Assembly (NCBI RefSeq): GCF_019430945.1
Contig: NZ_JAHYCB010000001.1
Location: 1 to 64,000 of the forward strand
Direction: 5' to 3'
DNA from: Neorhizobium populisoli
GTDB lineage: Bacteria > Pseudomonadota > Alphaproteobacteria > Rhizobiales > Rhizobiaceae
Length of the DNA stretch: 64,000 nucleotides
Positions within the stretch are counted from its first letter, which is position 1. Each line of letters opens with the position of its first letter. The position numbers were made by a program, and so were the translations under genes. This document shows positions 54,037-62,330 of the stretch, piece by piece. The notes beneath the pieces are model-generated. The model was not told where the DNA came from. It saw only the letters and a program-made list of their open reading frames with translations, and did not search any database.

Positions 54037-55371
54037 ATGAAGGCGGAAAACCGCCTGAACTTTTCCCGAACAGAGGATGCGACGTTGAATATCCAGAAGA
54101 CCCCAGACCCGGCCGAAAAGACGAGCCCAGCGCCCGATCTCGCCGCGATCCTGGCCGCCTCCGGTACCCGGCGCAAAAAGGGCCGGCGGATCTTCTGGCC
54201 GTTGCTTCTCATGATCGTCGGTGCGGGCGCTGCCGCTGCCTATTTTTACGCTGGAAGCGGCGGGCCGCGTTTCGATTATACCACTCAGCCGGCAAAGACA
54301 GGCGATTTGGCGGTTATCGTGACGGCAACCGGATCGGTTCAGCCTACGGACCAGGTCGATATTTCAAGCGAGCTTTCCGGCACCGTGCGCAAGGTGAACG
54401 TCACCTATAACAGCACGGTCAAGCAAGGCGACGTGCTGGCCGAACTGGATACCAACAAGCAGGAAGCCGATGTGCAGAGCGCGCGCGCCCAGCTTGCCTC
54501 CGCAAGAGCCAATGTTCTGAAGGCGGAGGCGGAAGCGGGATCCGCCAAGAATACGCTCGATCGCCTGACCGGCCTCGTCAGCAACCGTATTTCCACCCAG
54601 CAGGAACTGGATGCGGCGAAATTCGCTTACGATTCCGCGCTCGCCAGCAAATCAGTCAATGAAGCGACCGTGCTTTCGGCCGAAGCCAACCTCCGGCTTG
54701 CAGAAGTCAATCTCTCCAAGCTGAAGATCGTCTCGCCGATCGACGGTGTCGTGCTGACACGCGACGTCGATCCGGGCGCAACGGTTGCCTCCTCGCTTAA
54801 CGCACCCGTCCTGTTCACCATTGCCGGCGACCTTCGGCGCATGGAGCTGCAGGTTGCAGTCGATGAAGCCGATGTCGGCCAGGTGGAAAAGGGCCAGACC
54901 GCCAAATTTTCCGTCGACGCCTATCCGGAGAGGCATTTTCCGGCAAAGATCCAGGATGTGCGCTTCGCATCGGAGACCGTCTCCAATGTCGTGACCTACA
55001 AGGCGATCCTGACGGTGGACAATGCCGACCTGTTGCTCCGCCCCGGCATGACCGCGACAGCCGATATTACGGTACAGTCGGTTGCCGGAACGCTGCTCGT
55101 GCCAAATGCCGCGCTGCGCTATTCGCCGCCGGAGACCGCTCGAGCACGCGGCAGCTTCCTGACCCGGCTTTTTTCGCCGCCTCGCCCGCGCGGCAATCGC
55201 GGCGGCGATGCGGCCACCACCGGCCGGGCCGTCTACGTCCTACGCGGCGAAACTCCCCAGCGGGTACGGGTCGAAACGGGCGCGACCGACGGCCAGTTCA
55301 CGGTCGTCAAATCCGGCGAGATCAAGGAAGGCGATCGACTGGTTACCGATGCTGCGGCACGGGCGAACTGA
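54037..55371 (+). CDS. MacA-like periplasmic adaptor (membrane fusion protein)
   Basis: A 444-residue adaptor with one N-terminal membrane span at about residues 52-70 (FWPLLLMIVGAGAAAAYFYA). A barrel-sandwich/lipoyl motif follows (ATGSVQPTDQVDISSELSGTV), then a long alpha-hairpin (about 130-215), the second lipoyl half (IVSPIDGVVLTRDVDPGATV) and beta-barrel and membrane-proximal domains. An Arg/Pro-rich insert (LFSPPRPRGNRGG) lies before the end. It links the ABC pump encoded next to an outer-membrane channel. No TolC gene is nearby. Confidence 0.92.
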   Translation: MKAENRLNFSRTEDATLNIQKTPDPAEKTSPAPDLAAILAASGTRRKKGRRIFWPLLLMIVGAGAAAAYFYAGSGGPRFDYTTQPAKTGDLAVIVTATGSVQPTDQVDISSELSGTVRKVNVTYNSTVKQGDVLAELDTNKQEADVQSARAQLASARANVLKAEAEAGSAKNTLDRLTGLVSNRISTQQELDAAKFAYDSALASKSVNEATVLSAEANLRLAEVNLSKLKIVSPIDGVVLTRDVDPGATVASSLNAPVLFTIAGDLRRMELQVAVDEADVGQVEKGQTAKFSVDAYPERHFPAKIQDVRFASETVSNVVTYKAILTVDNADLLLRPGMTATADITVQSVAGTLLVPNAALRYSPPETARARGSFLTRLFSPPRPRGNRGGDAATTGRAVYVLRGETPQRVRVETGATDGQFTVVKSGEIKEGDRLVTDAAARAN

Positions 55372-55381
55372 GGAGGCCGGC

Positions 55382-56095
55382 ATGACCTCACCGCTCATCG
55401 AATTCCAGCAGGTCTCGAAATTCTACGGCCATGGCGAGGCGACCATCCGGGCTCTCGACCGCATCGATCTGACGATCCACTCGGGCGAATTCGTCTCGAT
55501 CATGGGACCGTCCGGCTCCGGCAAGTCGACCGCGATGAACATTATCGGCGGCCTCGATCTGCCCTCGTCTGGCGAATATGTCTTTCAGGGCATCCCGACC
55601 AGCGTCTTCGACCGTGCGCAGCTGACGCTTTTGCGGCGCCATATGCTCGGTTTCGTTTTTCAGGGGTTCAACCTGCTCGCCCGCACTTCGGCGGTCGAGA
55701 ATGTCGAGCTGCCGCTCGTCTATCGCGGCATGGACCACAAGGAGCGGCGACGGCGCGCGCTGATCGCGCTGGAACAGGTTGGCTTGAAAGGCCGCGAGGG
55801 ACATACAACGCAGGAGCTTTCCGGCGGCCAGCAGCAACGTGTGGCGATCGCCCGCGCGATCGTGACCGATCCGGCCGTGCTTCTGGCGGACGAGCCGACT
55901 GGTAACCTCGACACCCGCACCAGCGTCGAGATCATGGACCTGATTACCCGGCTCAATCGCGAGAACGGCATAACCGTCATCATGGTGACCCACGAGGAAG
56001 ACATCGCGGCTTACGGCAAGCGGCTGCTGCGCTTCGTCGACGGGCATCTCGCTTCCGACCAGACCCAGGCAAAGGAGCCGGACCATGTTCTTTGA
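55382..56095 (+). CDS. MacB-type ABC exporter ATP-binding protein
   Basis: A 237-residue ATPase of the LolD/MacB class: Walker [20 protein letters not shown]-loop [21 protein letters not shown], signature [15 protein letters not shown], Walker [13 protein letters not shown], and the H-loop MVTHEEDIA. Start at ATG 55382, ten bases after the adaptor stop; longer in-frame starts inside the adaptor gene are rejected. Here the ATPase and permease are separate proteins, whereas in E. coli MacB they are fused. Confidence 0.94.
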   Translation: MTSPLIEFQQVSKFYGHGEATIRALDRIDLTIHSGEFVSIMGPSGSGKSTAMNIIGGLDLPSSGEYVFQGIPTSVFDRAQLTLLRRHMLGFVFQGFNLLARTSAVENVELPLVYRGMDHKERRRRALIALEQVGLKGREGHTTQELSGGQQQRVAIARAIVTDPAVLLADEPTGNLDTRTSVEIMDLITRLNRENGITVIMVTHEEDIAAYGKRLLRFVDGHLASDQTQAKEPDHVL

Positions 56096-57290
56096 AACGG
56101 CCAAGCTTGCCTGGCGGGCGATCAGCCGCAATCTGCTGCGCTCCTTTCTGACCGTGCTCGGCGTGGTGATCGGCGTCGCCGCCGTCATCGCCATGGTGAC
56201 GGTCGGCAACGGCACGACGGCCAAGGTGCAGGCGGAGCTTTCGCGGCTCGGCACCAACACGCTGTTCCTCCGCCCTGGCCAATGGGGTCCGGGCCGCGCC
56301 AGCACGGAAGCGAAACGCTTTAACGACAAGGATGTTCTGGCAATCCAGGATCAGGTGACCGGCCTGCGCGCCGTGGCGCCGCTGAACCGCGGCACGGCGA
56401 CGGTGATCGCCGGCGGCGCCAACCATTCGTCCTCGGTGATCGGCACCACCAACGATTATCTAATCGCGCAGGACTGGGACCTAGCGCTCGGCCGCAAATT
56501 CCTGTCGAACGAAGATCGCGGCAGCCAGGCGGCGTGCATCATCGGCGAGACAGTGCGCAAGGAGCTGTTCGGTTCGGCCAATCCGGTCGGGCAGAATATC
56601 CGCGTCAGCAACGTCTCCTGCCCCGTCATTGGCGTCTTGGCTGTCAAGGGGCAGTCGGGCCTCGGCGACGACCAGGACGATACGGTGATCATGCCGCTTA
56701 AGCTGCACCAGCGGCGGATCGGTGGCACGACAACGATCGGCAGCATCATCCTGTCAGCTCAGGACGGCGTCGCGACCTCCAAGGTTCAGTCGGATGTGGA
56801 AAGCCTGCTGCGCGAGCGGCGTCGCATAGCCATCGGCCGGCCGGACGATTTCTCGGTCAACGACATGTCGCAGATCGCCGCGGCGATGACCGGCACAACG
56901 GTGCTTCTGACCGGCCTGCTCGGCGCGGTCGCCGCGGTCAGCCTGCTCGTCGGTGGCATCGGCATCATGAATATCATGCTGGTCTCGGTGACGGAGCGCA
57001 CCCGGGAGATCGGCATACGGCTTGCCATCGGCGCGCTGGAGCGGCAGGTGCTGACGCAGTTCCTCGTCGAGGCGGTGATGCTGTCGATCTTCGGCGGCGT
57101 GACCGGCATCGTCACGGGACTGGCGCTGGCCTTCGGGGTTGTCAGCCTGCTCGACGTGCCATTCGTGGCAAGCCCGACGATCATCCTGCTGGCCTTCGCC
57201 TTCTCGGCGGCGATCGGCATGGTGTTCGGGTATTTCCCAGCAAGGCGGGCGGCACAGCTCAACCCGATCGAAGCGCTGCGGCACGAGTAG
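56085..57290 (+). CDS. MacB-type ABC exporter permease (FtsX family)
   Basis: A 401-residue membrane protein with one N-terminal span (LLRSFLTVLGVVIGVAAVIAMV), a large periplasmic region (about 45-275) and three C-terminal spans, the MacB/FtsX layout. The C-terminal ends in FGYFPARRAAQLNPIEALRHE, a hallmark. It overlaps the ATPase gene by 11 bases. With the adaptor it should export a drug, toxin or lipid-like compound; the substrate is unknown. Confidence 0.93.
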   Translation: MFFETAKLAWRAISRNLLRSFLTVLGVVIGVAAVIAMVTVGNGTTAKVQAELSRLGTNTLFLRPGQWGPGRASTEAKRFNDKDVLAIQDQVTGLRAVAPLNRGTATVIAGGANHSSSVIGTTNDYLIAQDWDLALGRKFLSNEDRGSQAACIIGETVRKELFGSANPVGQNIRVSNVSCPVIGVLAVKGQSGLGDDQDDTVIMPLKLHQRRIGGTTTIGSIILSAQDGVATSKVQSDVESLLRERRRIAIGRPDDFSVNDMSQIAAAMTGTTVLLTGLLGAVAAVSLLVGGIGIMNIMLVSVTERTREIGIRLAIGALERQVLTQFLVEAVMLSIFGGVTGIVTGLALAFGVVSLLDVPFVASPTIILLAFAFSAAIGMVFGYFPARRAAQLNPIEALRHE

Positions 57291-57310
57291 CGTGGACAAG
57301 GCGCAAGCTG

Positions 57311-57394
57311 TCATGCTCGGGCTTGTCCCGAGCATCTATCCACGTCGAATATGTTGAGAAGGCTTGGATCCTCGGGGCAAGCCCGAGGATGACG
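57311..57394. repeat. RIME-like double-palindrome repeat, copy 2
   Basis: TCATGCTCGGGCTTGTCCCGAGCATCTATCC on the left and GATCCTCGGGGCAAGCCCGAGGATGACG on the right, lying between the convergent permease and sufA genes. Each palindrome can fold into a strong hairpin and may end transcription from both sides. Confidence 0.85.
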
Positions 57395-57407
57395 ACAGCA
57401 GTGGCGC

Positions 57408-57797
57408 TTAAACGCGCGCTTCCGCTTCACGCTGCTTGGCAAGCGCCGCCAGATCGGCTGGCTTCAATTCAACAGACTCACCGCAACCGCAGGCGGATGT
57501 CTGGTTCGGGTTCACGAAAATGAAGCCCGAGCGCATCTGGGTGACTTCGAAATCCATCTGGGTGCCGAGGAGATAGAGAACCGCGGACGGCTCGATCCAG
57601 ACCTTGGCGCCGGAAAGCTCGATCAGGTCGTCCTTGGCATTCGGCTCGGAGACGAGATCGATCGTGTATTCCATGCCGGCGCAACCGCCCTTCTTGATCC
57701 CGACACGGATGCCCTTGGCGTCCGCACCGGAATTGCCGACGATCTGCTTGACGCGGGTCGCGGCGGCATCGGTCATCGTCATCACTGCAAAGCCCAT
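57408..57797 (-). CDS. sufA: Iron-sulfur cluster assembly protein SufA (A-type carrier)
   Basis: A 129-residue A-type scaffold/carrier that passes Fe-S clusters from SufBCD to target enzymes. The three cluster ligands are in KKGGCAGMEY and SACGCGESVEL. Start at 57797 after AAGGAGAATGAG; the next ATG upstream adds seven residues and is less likely. Last gene of the suf operon, after sufT, with a RIME-like repeat downstream. Confidence 0.93.
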   Translation of the reverse strand: MGFAVMTMTDAAATRVKQIVGNSGADAKGIRVGIKKGGCAGMEYTIDLVSEPNAKDDLIELSGAKVWIEPSAVLYLLGTQMDFEVTQMRSGFIFVNPNQTSACGCGESVELKPADLAALAKQREAEARV

Positions 57798-57873
57798 GGG
57801 CTCATTCTCCTTCAACAACCGGATTCAAGGTCCGACGTTTCCGATTCAAATGTAATGTCCGGTCGTAAACGGA

Positions 57874-58254
57874 TCAATACCAACCGACGGCGACCTGCGC
57901 CTCTTCCGACATGCGCTCCGGTGTCCACGGCGGATCGAAAGTCATTTCGACTTCCACGCCCGAGACGCCTTCCACGGCGCTGACTGCATTCTCGACCCAG
58001 CCCGGCATTTCGCCGGCCACCGGGCAGCCCGGGGCGGTCAGGGTCATGACGATCTTCACCATGCGATCGTCTTCGATATCGATCTTGTAGACCAGACCGA
58101 GTTCGAAGATGTCGGCCGGGATTTCCGGGTCGTAGACGGTCTTCAGCGCCGCGATAATGTCATCGGAAAGCCGGGCAATCTCTTCGTCCGGAATGCTGGA
58201 CTTGATGATCCCCTCGCGGGCATCCCACTTCGGAACCGTTTCATCGATAGCCAT
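57874..58254 (-). CDS. sufT: SUF system assembly protein SufT (DUF59/MIP18 family)
   Basis: A 126-residue DUF59 protein, at home in Fe-S maturation. The conserved block ALKTVYDPEIPADIFELGLVY and the later MTLTAPGCPVAGEMPGWVENA, with the reactive Cys, are present, along with the ending VEMTFDPPWTPERMSEEAQ. It acts in the cytosol with SufA. It lies between sufS (11 bases away) and sufA. Confidence 0.93.
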   Translation of the reverse strand: MAIDETVPKWDAREGIIKSSIPDEEIARLSDDIIAALKTVYDPEIPADIFELGLVYKIDIEDDRMVKIVMTLTAPGCPVAGEMPGWVENAVSAVEGVSGVEVEMTFDPPWTPERMSEEAQVAVGWY

Positions 58255-58265
58255 GGCAAAAATCC

Positions 58266-59507
58266 TCAGGCAAAGAAATTACGCGCATATTCAAGCGCAT
58301 CGGCAAGTGCGTCGACTTCGGCGCGAGTATTATACATGCCGAACGATGCGCGGCATGTGGAGGTGACGCCGAAGCGTTTCAAGAGCGGCATGGCGCAATG
58401 GGTACCGGCGCGAACCGCGACACCCTTGCGGTCGATGACCATCGATACGTCATGGGCATGGATGCCGGCAAGCTCGAAGGAGAAGATGCCACCCTTGCCC
58501 GGCGCATTGCCGATGATCCTGAGCGAGTTGATGGACCGCAGCCGCTCGGCAGCATAGGCAGCCAGATCCGCCTCGTGGCGGGCGATCGCCGCACGGCCGA
58601 CCTTTTCCATGTAATCAAGCGCGTAACCGAGACCGATCGCCTGGACGATCGGCGGCGTGCCGGCTTCGAACCGGTGCGGCGGGTCGTTATAGGTGACCAT
58701 ATCCTCGGTCACGTCGATGATCATCTCGCCGCCGCCCTGGAACGGCCGCATCTGCTTCAGGCGATCCGACTTGCCGTAGAGCACGCCGATGCCCGACGGA
58801 CCGTAAAGCTTGTGGCCGGTCATCACGTACCAGTCGCAATCGATGTCGCGAACATCGACCGGCATGTGGACCGCGCCCTGGCTGCCGTCGATCAGCACCG
58901 GAATGCCGCGCTCATGGGCGATGCGGCAGACTTCCTTGACCGGGACGACCGTGCCGAGCGCATTCGACATATGGGTGATGGCGACGAGCTTGGTCTTTTC
59001 CGTCAGCGACTTCTCGAAGTCCTCGATGTGGAAGGCGCCCTCGTCATCGACCGGTACCCAGACAAGCTTGGCGCCCTGCCGTTCGCGGATGAAATGCCAC
59101 GGCACGATATTGGAGTGGTGCTCCATGATCGTCACGACGATCTCGTCATCTGCGCCGATATTCGGCATGCCCCAGCCGTAGGCGACCGTATTGATCGCCT
59201 CGGTGGAGTTCTTGGTGAAGACGATCTCATCGACCGAACCGGCATTCAGGAAACGGCGCACCTTTTCGCGCGAGGCTTCATAGGCGTCGGTCGCGGCGTT
59301 CGAAAGGTAATGCAGGCCGCGATGGACATTCGCGTATTCGCTCGAATAGGCGTGGCTGATCGCGTCGATCACCATCTGCGGCTTCTGCGCCGAGGCGCCA
59401 TTGTCCAGGTACACGAGCGGTTTGCCATGCACCATGGTCGACAAGATCGGGAAATCCTTGCGGATGGCTTCGACGTCGTATGCGGTTACCGGTGTTGTCT
59501 GGTCCAT
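58266..59507 (-). CDS. sufS: Cysteine desulfurase SufS
   Basis: A 413-residue pyridoxal-phosphate enzyme that takes sulfur from cysteine for Fe-S clusters. PLP-binding region VMEHHSNIVPW, the lysine in MTGHKLYGPSGIGVLYG, and the catalytic cysteine in RAGTHCAMPLLKRFG are visible. Class II (SufS) by size and spacing. It normally needs a SufE or SufU partner, which is not in the window. It is separated from sufD by a RIME-like repeat. Confidence 0.96.
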   Translation of the reverse strand: MDQTTPVTAYDVEAIRKDFPILSTMVHGKPLVYLDNGASAQKPQMVIDAISHAYSSEYANVHRGLHYLSNAATDAYEASREKVRRFLNAGSVDEIVFTKNSTEAINTVAYGWGMPNIGADDEIVVTIMEHHSNIVPWHFIRERQGAKLVWVPVDDEGAFHIEDFEKSLTEKTKLVAITHMSNALGTVVPVKEVCRIAHERGIPVLIDGSQGAVHMPVDVRDIDCDWYVMTGHKLYGPSGIGVLYGKSDRLKQMRPFQGGGEMIIDVTEDMVTYNDPPHRFEAGTPPIVQAIGLGYALDYMEKVGRAAIARHEADLAAYAAERLRSINSLRIIGNAPGKGGIFSFELAGIHAHDVSMVIDRKGVAVRAGTHCAMPLLKRFGVTSTCRASFGMYNTRAEVDALADALEYARNFFA

Positions 59508-59584
59508 TGTCAGACCCTTTCATGTCGCTCCTCAAAGGAGCTACCGCAGAAGGTTTAGTTTCGCAGCCGTTGACGCTTGCTCTA

Positions 59585-59671
59585 CGTCATCCTCGGGCTT
59601 GTCCCGAGGATCTATCCACATTTACGCTTGCTGGACCGGCTTGGATGCTCGGGACAAGCCCGAGCATGACG
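59585..59671. repeat. RIME-like double-palindrome repeat, copy 3
   Basis: CGTCATCCTCGGGCTTGTCC...GAGGATCTATCC and GGATGCTCGGGACAAGCCCGAGCATGACG, lying between sufD and sufS inside the operon. The two hairpins would be part of the suf messenger RNA. Confidence 0.85.
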
Positions 59672-59699
59672 GAGGAAACGTTGCCCTCCGTCATCGCCC

Positions 59700-60974
59700 T
59701 CAGGCATGCTTTTCCAGCCAGGCCGAGATGACGCCCTCCAGCGCCTCGACCAGCTTTTCGTCTTCCAGCTCTTCGACGATCTCGGCCACGAAGGCGTTGA
59801 CCAGCATGGCTCGCGCCTTGTTTTCCGGAACGCCGCGGGCCATCAGGTAGAAGAGATGGTTGCGGTCGATATCGGAAACCGTGGCGCCGTGGCCGCAGAT
59901 CACGTCATCGGCGAAGATTTCCAGCTCCGGCTTGACCGAGAATCCGCCGTCGTCGGACAGAAGCAACGTGTTGCAGGCCATCTTGGCATCGGTCTTCTGG
60001 GCGTCCGGAGCGACCCGGATCATGCCCTGGAAGACGCCGTTTGCCTTGTCGAACACGACGTTGCGGATGATTTCCGTCGAGTTGGTGTGCGGCACGTTAT
60101 GACCGAGCACCAGCGTGACATCCGTATGCGTGTCGCCGCCGAGCAGATTGACGCCGCGCAGCGTCAGTTCGGCGCCCTCGCCCTGGACATCGATGCGCAG
60201 TTCCTGGCGCACCAGCTTTCCGCCAGCATTGACCACGAACAGGCGCAGCTTGGCGTTGGTGCCAAGCTTGGCACGGATCTGGCCGAGATGCGTATCGGCG
60301 GCGCCCTGCTGCTGCAGGATGATCCAGGTGATTTCCGCACCGTCTTCCAGTGCGATGTCACTGATCGAGGATACGAAGGCGGCACCTTCCATCACCGCCC
60401 GGTGACGCTCGATGATCGTCGCCTTGGATCTGGCGCCAAAGGATGCCGGGAAGCGCGTATGGATCTGGCCGGCGCCATGCAGCGCCTGCAGCTCGACCGG
60501 CTCGGCGATCTCGGCGCCAGCCGGCACGACCAGCGCAAAACCGTCGCGCACGAAGCTGCCGTTGATGCGGCCGATCGCGTCGTCCTTGTCGAGTGCCGTC
60601 AGGCCGGCAAGTGCCGAACCATCGGCAAGCTTTTCCTTGAAAAGCGAGAGCTCGATACCGTCGGCCGTGGCCTTGATATCGGCAATGCCGTCCAGGACCG
60701 AAAGCACGGCCGAGCCTTCGACGATCGGCGAAAGCGGGTCGATGACGGCAGACGGTACGGCGTCCGGAATGGCGCGTAGCAGCGTCTTCAGGTCGGTATA
60801 ATGCCAGGATTCGATGCGGCGGGTCGGCAGGCCGGCCTTTTTCAGGTCGTCCAGCAGCCGGTCGCGGGTGCCGATCACGGCGCCATTGCCCGGCAGTTCG
60901 CCGATCTGCGCGCCAAAAGCTTCGACCAGCGCCGTTTCGGCGGCGGTGAGACGAGGTGTCGTCTGCATGTTCAT
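59700..60974 (-). CDS. sufD: Fe-S cluster assembly protein SufD
   Basis: A 424-residue SufD, which with SufB and SufC forms the scaffold complex that builds Fe-S clusters. The N-terminal helical part has RRIESWHYTDLKTLLR; the beta-helix core has GVNLLGGDTHTDVTLVLGH. The C-terminus shows ILFSDDGGFSVKPELEIFADDV-like residues (LLLSDDGGFSVKPELEIFA), DVICGHGATVSDID and NAFVAEIVEEL. The start at 60974 follows AAGGGACG; the longer frame inside sufC is rejected. Confidence 0.95.
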   Translation of the reverse strand: MNMQTTPRLTAAETALVEAFGAQIGELPGNGAVIGTRDRLLDDLKKAGLPTRRIESWHYTDLKTLLRAIPDAVPSAVIDPLSPIVEGSAVLSVLDGIADIKATADGIELSLFKEKLADGSALAGLTALDKDDAIGRINGSFVRDGFALVVPAGAEIAEPVELQALHGAGQIHTRFPASFGARSKATIIERHRAVMEGAAFVSSISDIALEDGAEITWIILQQQGAADTHLGQIRAKLGTNAKLRLFVVNAGGKLVRQELRIDVQGEGAELTLRGVNLLGGDTHTDVTLVLGHNVPHTNSTEIIRNVVFDKANGVFQGMIRVAPDAQKTDAKMACNTLLLSDDGGFSVKPELEIFADDVICGHGATVSDIDRNHLFYLMARGVPENKARAMLVNAFVAEIVEELEDEKLVEALEGVISAWLEKHA

Positions 60975-60997
60975 GAGAACGTCCCTTCCCTCAGCCT

Positions 60998-61753
60998 TTA
61001 AGCGGCTTCCCCGATGATGTCGGCATAACCGTTTTCTTCGAGCTGCAGTGCCAGCGACTTGTCGCCGGAACGGATGATCTGGCCCTTGTAGAGGACGTGG
61101 ACCGTGTCCGGCACGATGTAGTCGAGCAGGCGCTGGTAGTGGGTGATGACGATCGTGGCGCGATCCGGCGACTTCAGCGCGTTGACGCCATCGGCAACGA
61201 TCTTCAGCGCATCGATATCGAGGCCGGAATCGGTTTCGTCGAGGATGCAAAGGTTCGGCTCGAGCAGCGCCATCTGCAGGATTTCGGCGCGCTTCTTTTC
61301 ACCACCGGAGAAACCGACATTGAGCGGACGACGCAGCATGGCCTGGTCGATCTTCAGCTTTTCGGCAGCTTCCTTAACGCGGCGAATGAAGTCCGGCGTC
61401 GTCAGCTCTGCTTCGCCGCGCGCCTTGCGCTGCTCGTTCATGGCGACCTTGAGGAACTGCATGGTGGCGACGCCCGGAATTTCGACCGGATACTGGAAGG
61501 CCAGGAAAATGCCCTTCGACGCGCGCTCTGCCGGATCGAGTTCAAGAATGCTCTCGCCGTTATAAAGGATGTCACCCTCGGTGACTTCATAGTCTTCGCG
61601 GCCCGAAAGGATATAGGAAAGCGTCGACTTACCCGAACCGTTCGGGCCCATGATGGCGGTAATTTCGCCCGGCTTCACGGTGAGGTTCAGACCGCGGATG
61701 ATCTCGGTGCCGTCTTCGGCGATGCGGGCGTGCAGGTTCTTGATCTCAAGCAT
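60998..61753 (-). CDS. sufC: Fe-S assembly ATPase SufC
   Basis: A 251-residue ABC-type ATPase driving the SufBCD complex. Walker A GPNGSGKSTLSYILSG, Q-loop FLAFQYPVEIPGV, signature GFSGGEKKRAEILQMA, Walker B CILDETDSGLDIDAL, and H-loop VITHYQRLLDYI. Start at ATG 61753 (MLEIKNLHARI). It precedes sufD by 23 bases; upstream lies the GIY-YIG insertion that separates it from sufB. Confidence 0.96.
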   Translation of the reverse strand: MLEIKNLHARIAEDGTEIIRGLNLTVKPGEITAIMGPNGSGKSTLSYILSGREDYEVTEGDILYNGESILELDPAERASKGIFLAFQYPVEIPGVATMQFLKVAMNEQRKARGEAELTTPDFIRRVKEAAEKLKIDQAMLRRPLNVGFSGGEKKRAEILQMALLEPNLCILDETDSGLDIDALKIVADGVNALKSPDRATIVITHYQRLLDYIVPDTVHVLYKGQIIRSGDKSLALQLEENGYADIIGEAA

Positions 61754-61825
61754 TTCGTTTTCCTGTTCGTACAGCGGGTTCAAGGGCCGCCTGATAGTTC
61801 GGGACGTATGTCATCCGTTGTTTGT

Positions 61826-61860
61826 CGTCATCCTCGGGCTTGTCCCGAGGATCTAAGCCG
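61826..61860. repeat. Half RIME-like repeat, copy 4
   Basis: Only the left palindrome (CGTCATCCTCGGGCTTGTCCCGAGGATCTAAGCCG) is present. It ends exactly where the GIY-YIG stop codon begins (61861). Confidence 0.85.
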
Positions 61861-62202
61861 TCAGCCGTAATCGTCTACCTGAATGGTATTCGGATGCGGC
61901 CGATAGACATTCTCAATTTCGTCGATCCGCTCATAAAGGTCGATCCAAGTTGGATTGAGCGCCTCTATGAGCCTAACCTTCCATTCCCGCAGATAGCGTT
62001 TCAGAGATTTCTCGCGTCGTATCGCTAGAACGATATTCGGATGGCTTTCAAACCAGACCAGATTTTTCGCTCTGTATTTCTCGGTGAAACCCTTCTGAAT
62101 TTTGTTTCTATGCTCCCAAGTGCGATCGCGTAGATCGCTGGTCACACCAGTGTAAATCACGCCTCGTGGTTTATCGGACATCATGTAGACGAAGCCACTC
62201 AT
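61861..62202 (-). CDS. GIY-YIG nuclease family protein
   Basis: A 113-residue single-domain GIY-YIG protein. The first strand is FVYMMSDKPRG, the YIG-type motif is VIYTGVTSDLRDRTWEH (with the catalytic Arg), and the second half shows LAIRREKSLKRYLREWK, with the metal-binding Glu, then LIEALNPTWIDLY. Related small proteins (UPF0213/YhbQ-like) exist in most bacteria and occur in many copies in rhizobia. It lies inside the suf operon between RIME-like repeats; the GGAGG ribosome site 6 bases before its ATG is part of the upstream repeat's end. Confidence 0.9.
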   Translation of the reverse strand: MSGFVYMMSDKPRGVIYTGVTSDLRDRTWEHRNKIQKGFTEKYRAKNLVWFESHPNIVLAIRREKSLKRYLREWKVRLIEALNPTWIDLYERIDEIENVYRPHPNTIQVDDYG

Positions 62203-62203
62203 A

Positions 62204-62326
62204 CAACCTCCGTCATCCTCGGGCTTGTCCCGAGGATCTAAGCCCTAAAACACAAGCGAAAACGTCTACGCTCAATCCTCTCACGTGGTTAGATCCTCGG
62301 GACAAGCCCGAGGATGACGGAGGTTG
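62204..62326. repeat. RIME-like double-palindrome repeat, copy 5
   Basis: The fullest copy, about 123 bases: both ends carry the CAACCTCC-type edge (CAACCTCCGTCATCCTCGGG on the left, and its complement on the right), so the whole unit is an imperfect palindrome. Its left edge gives the GIY-YIG gene its ribosome site. It ends five bases before the sufB stop codon. Confidence 0.88.
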
Positions 62327-62330
62327 CGAG

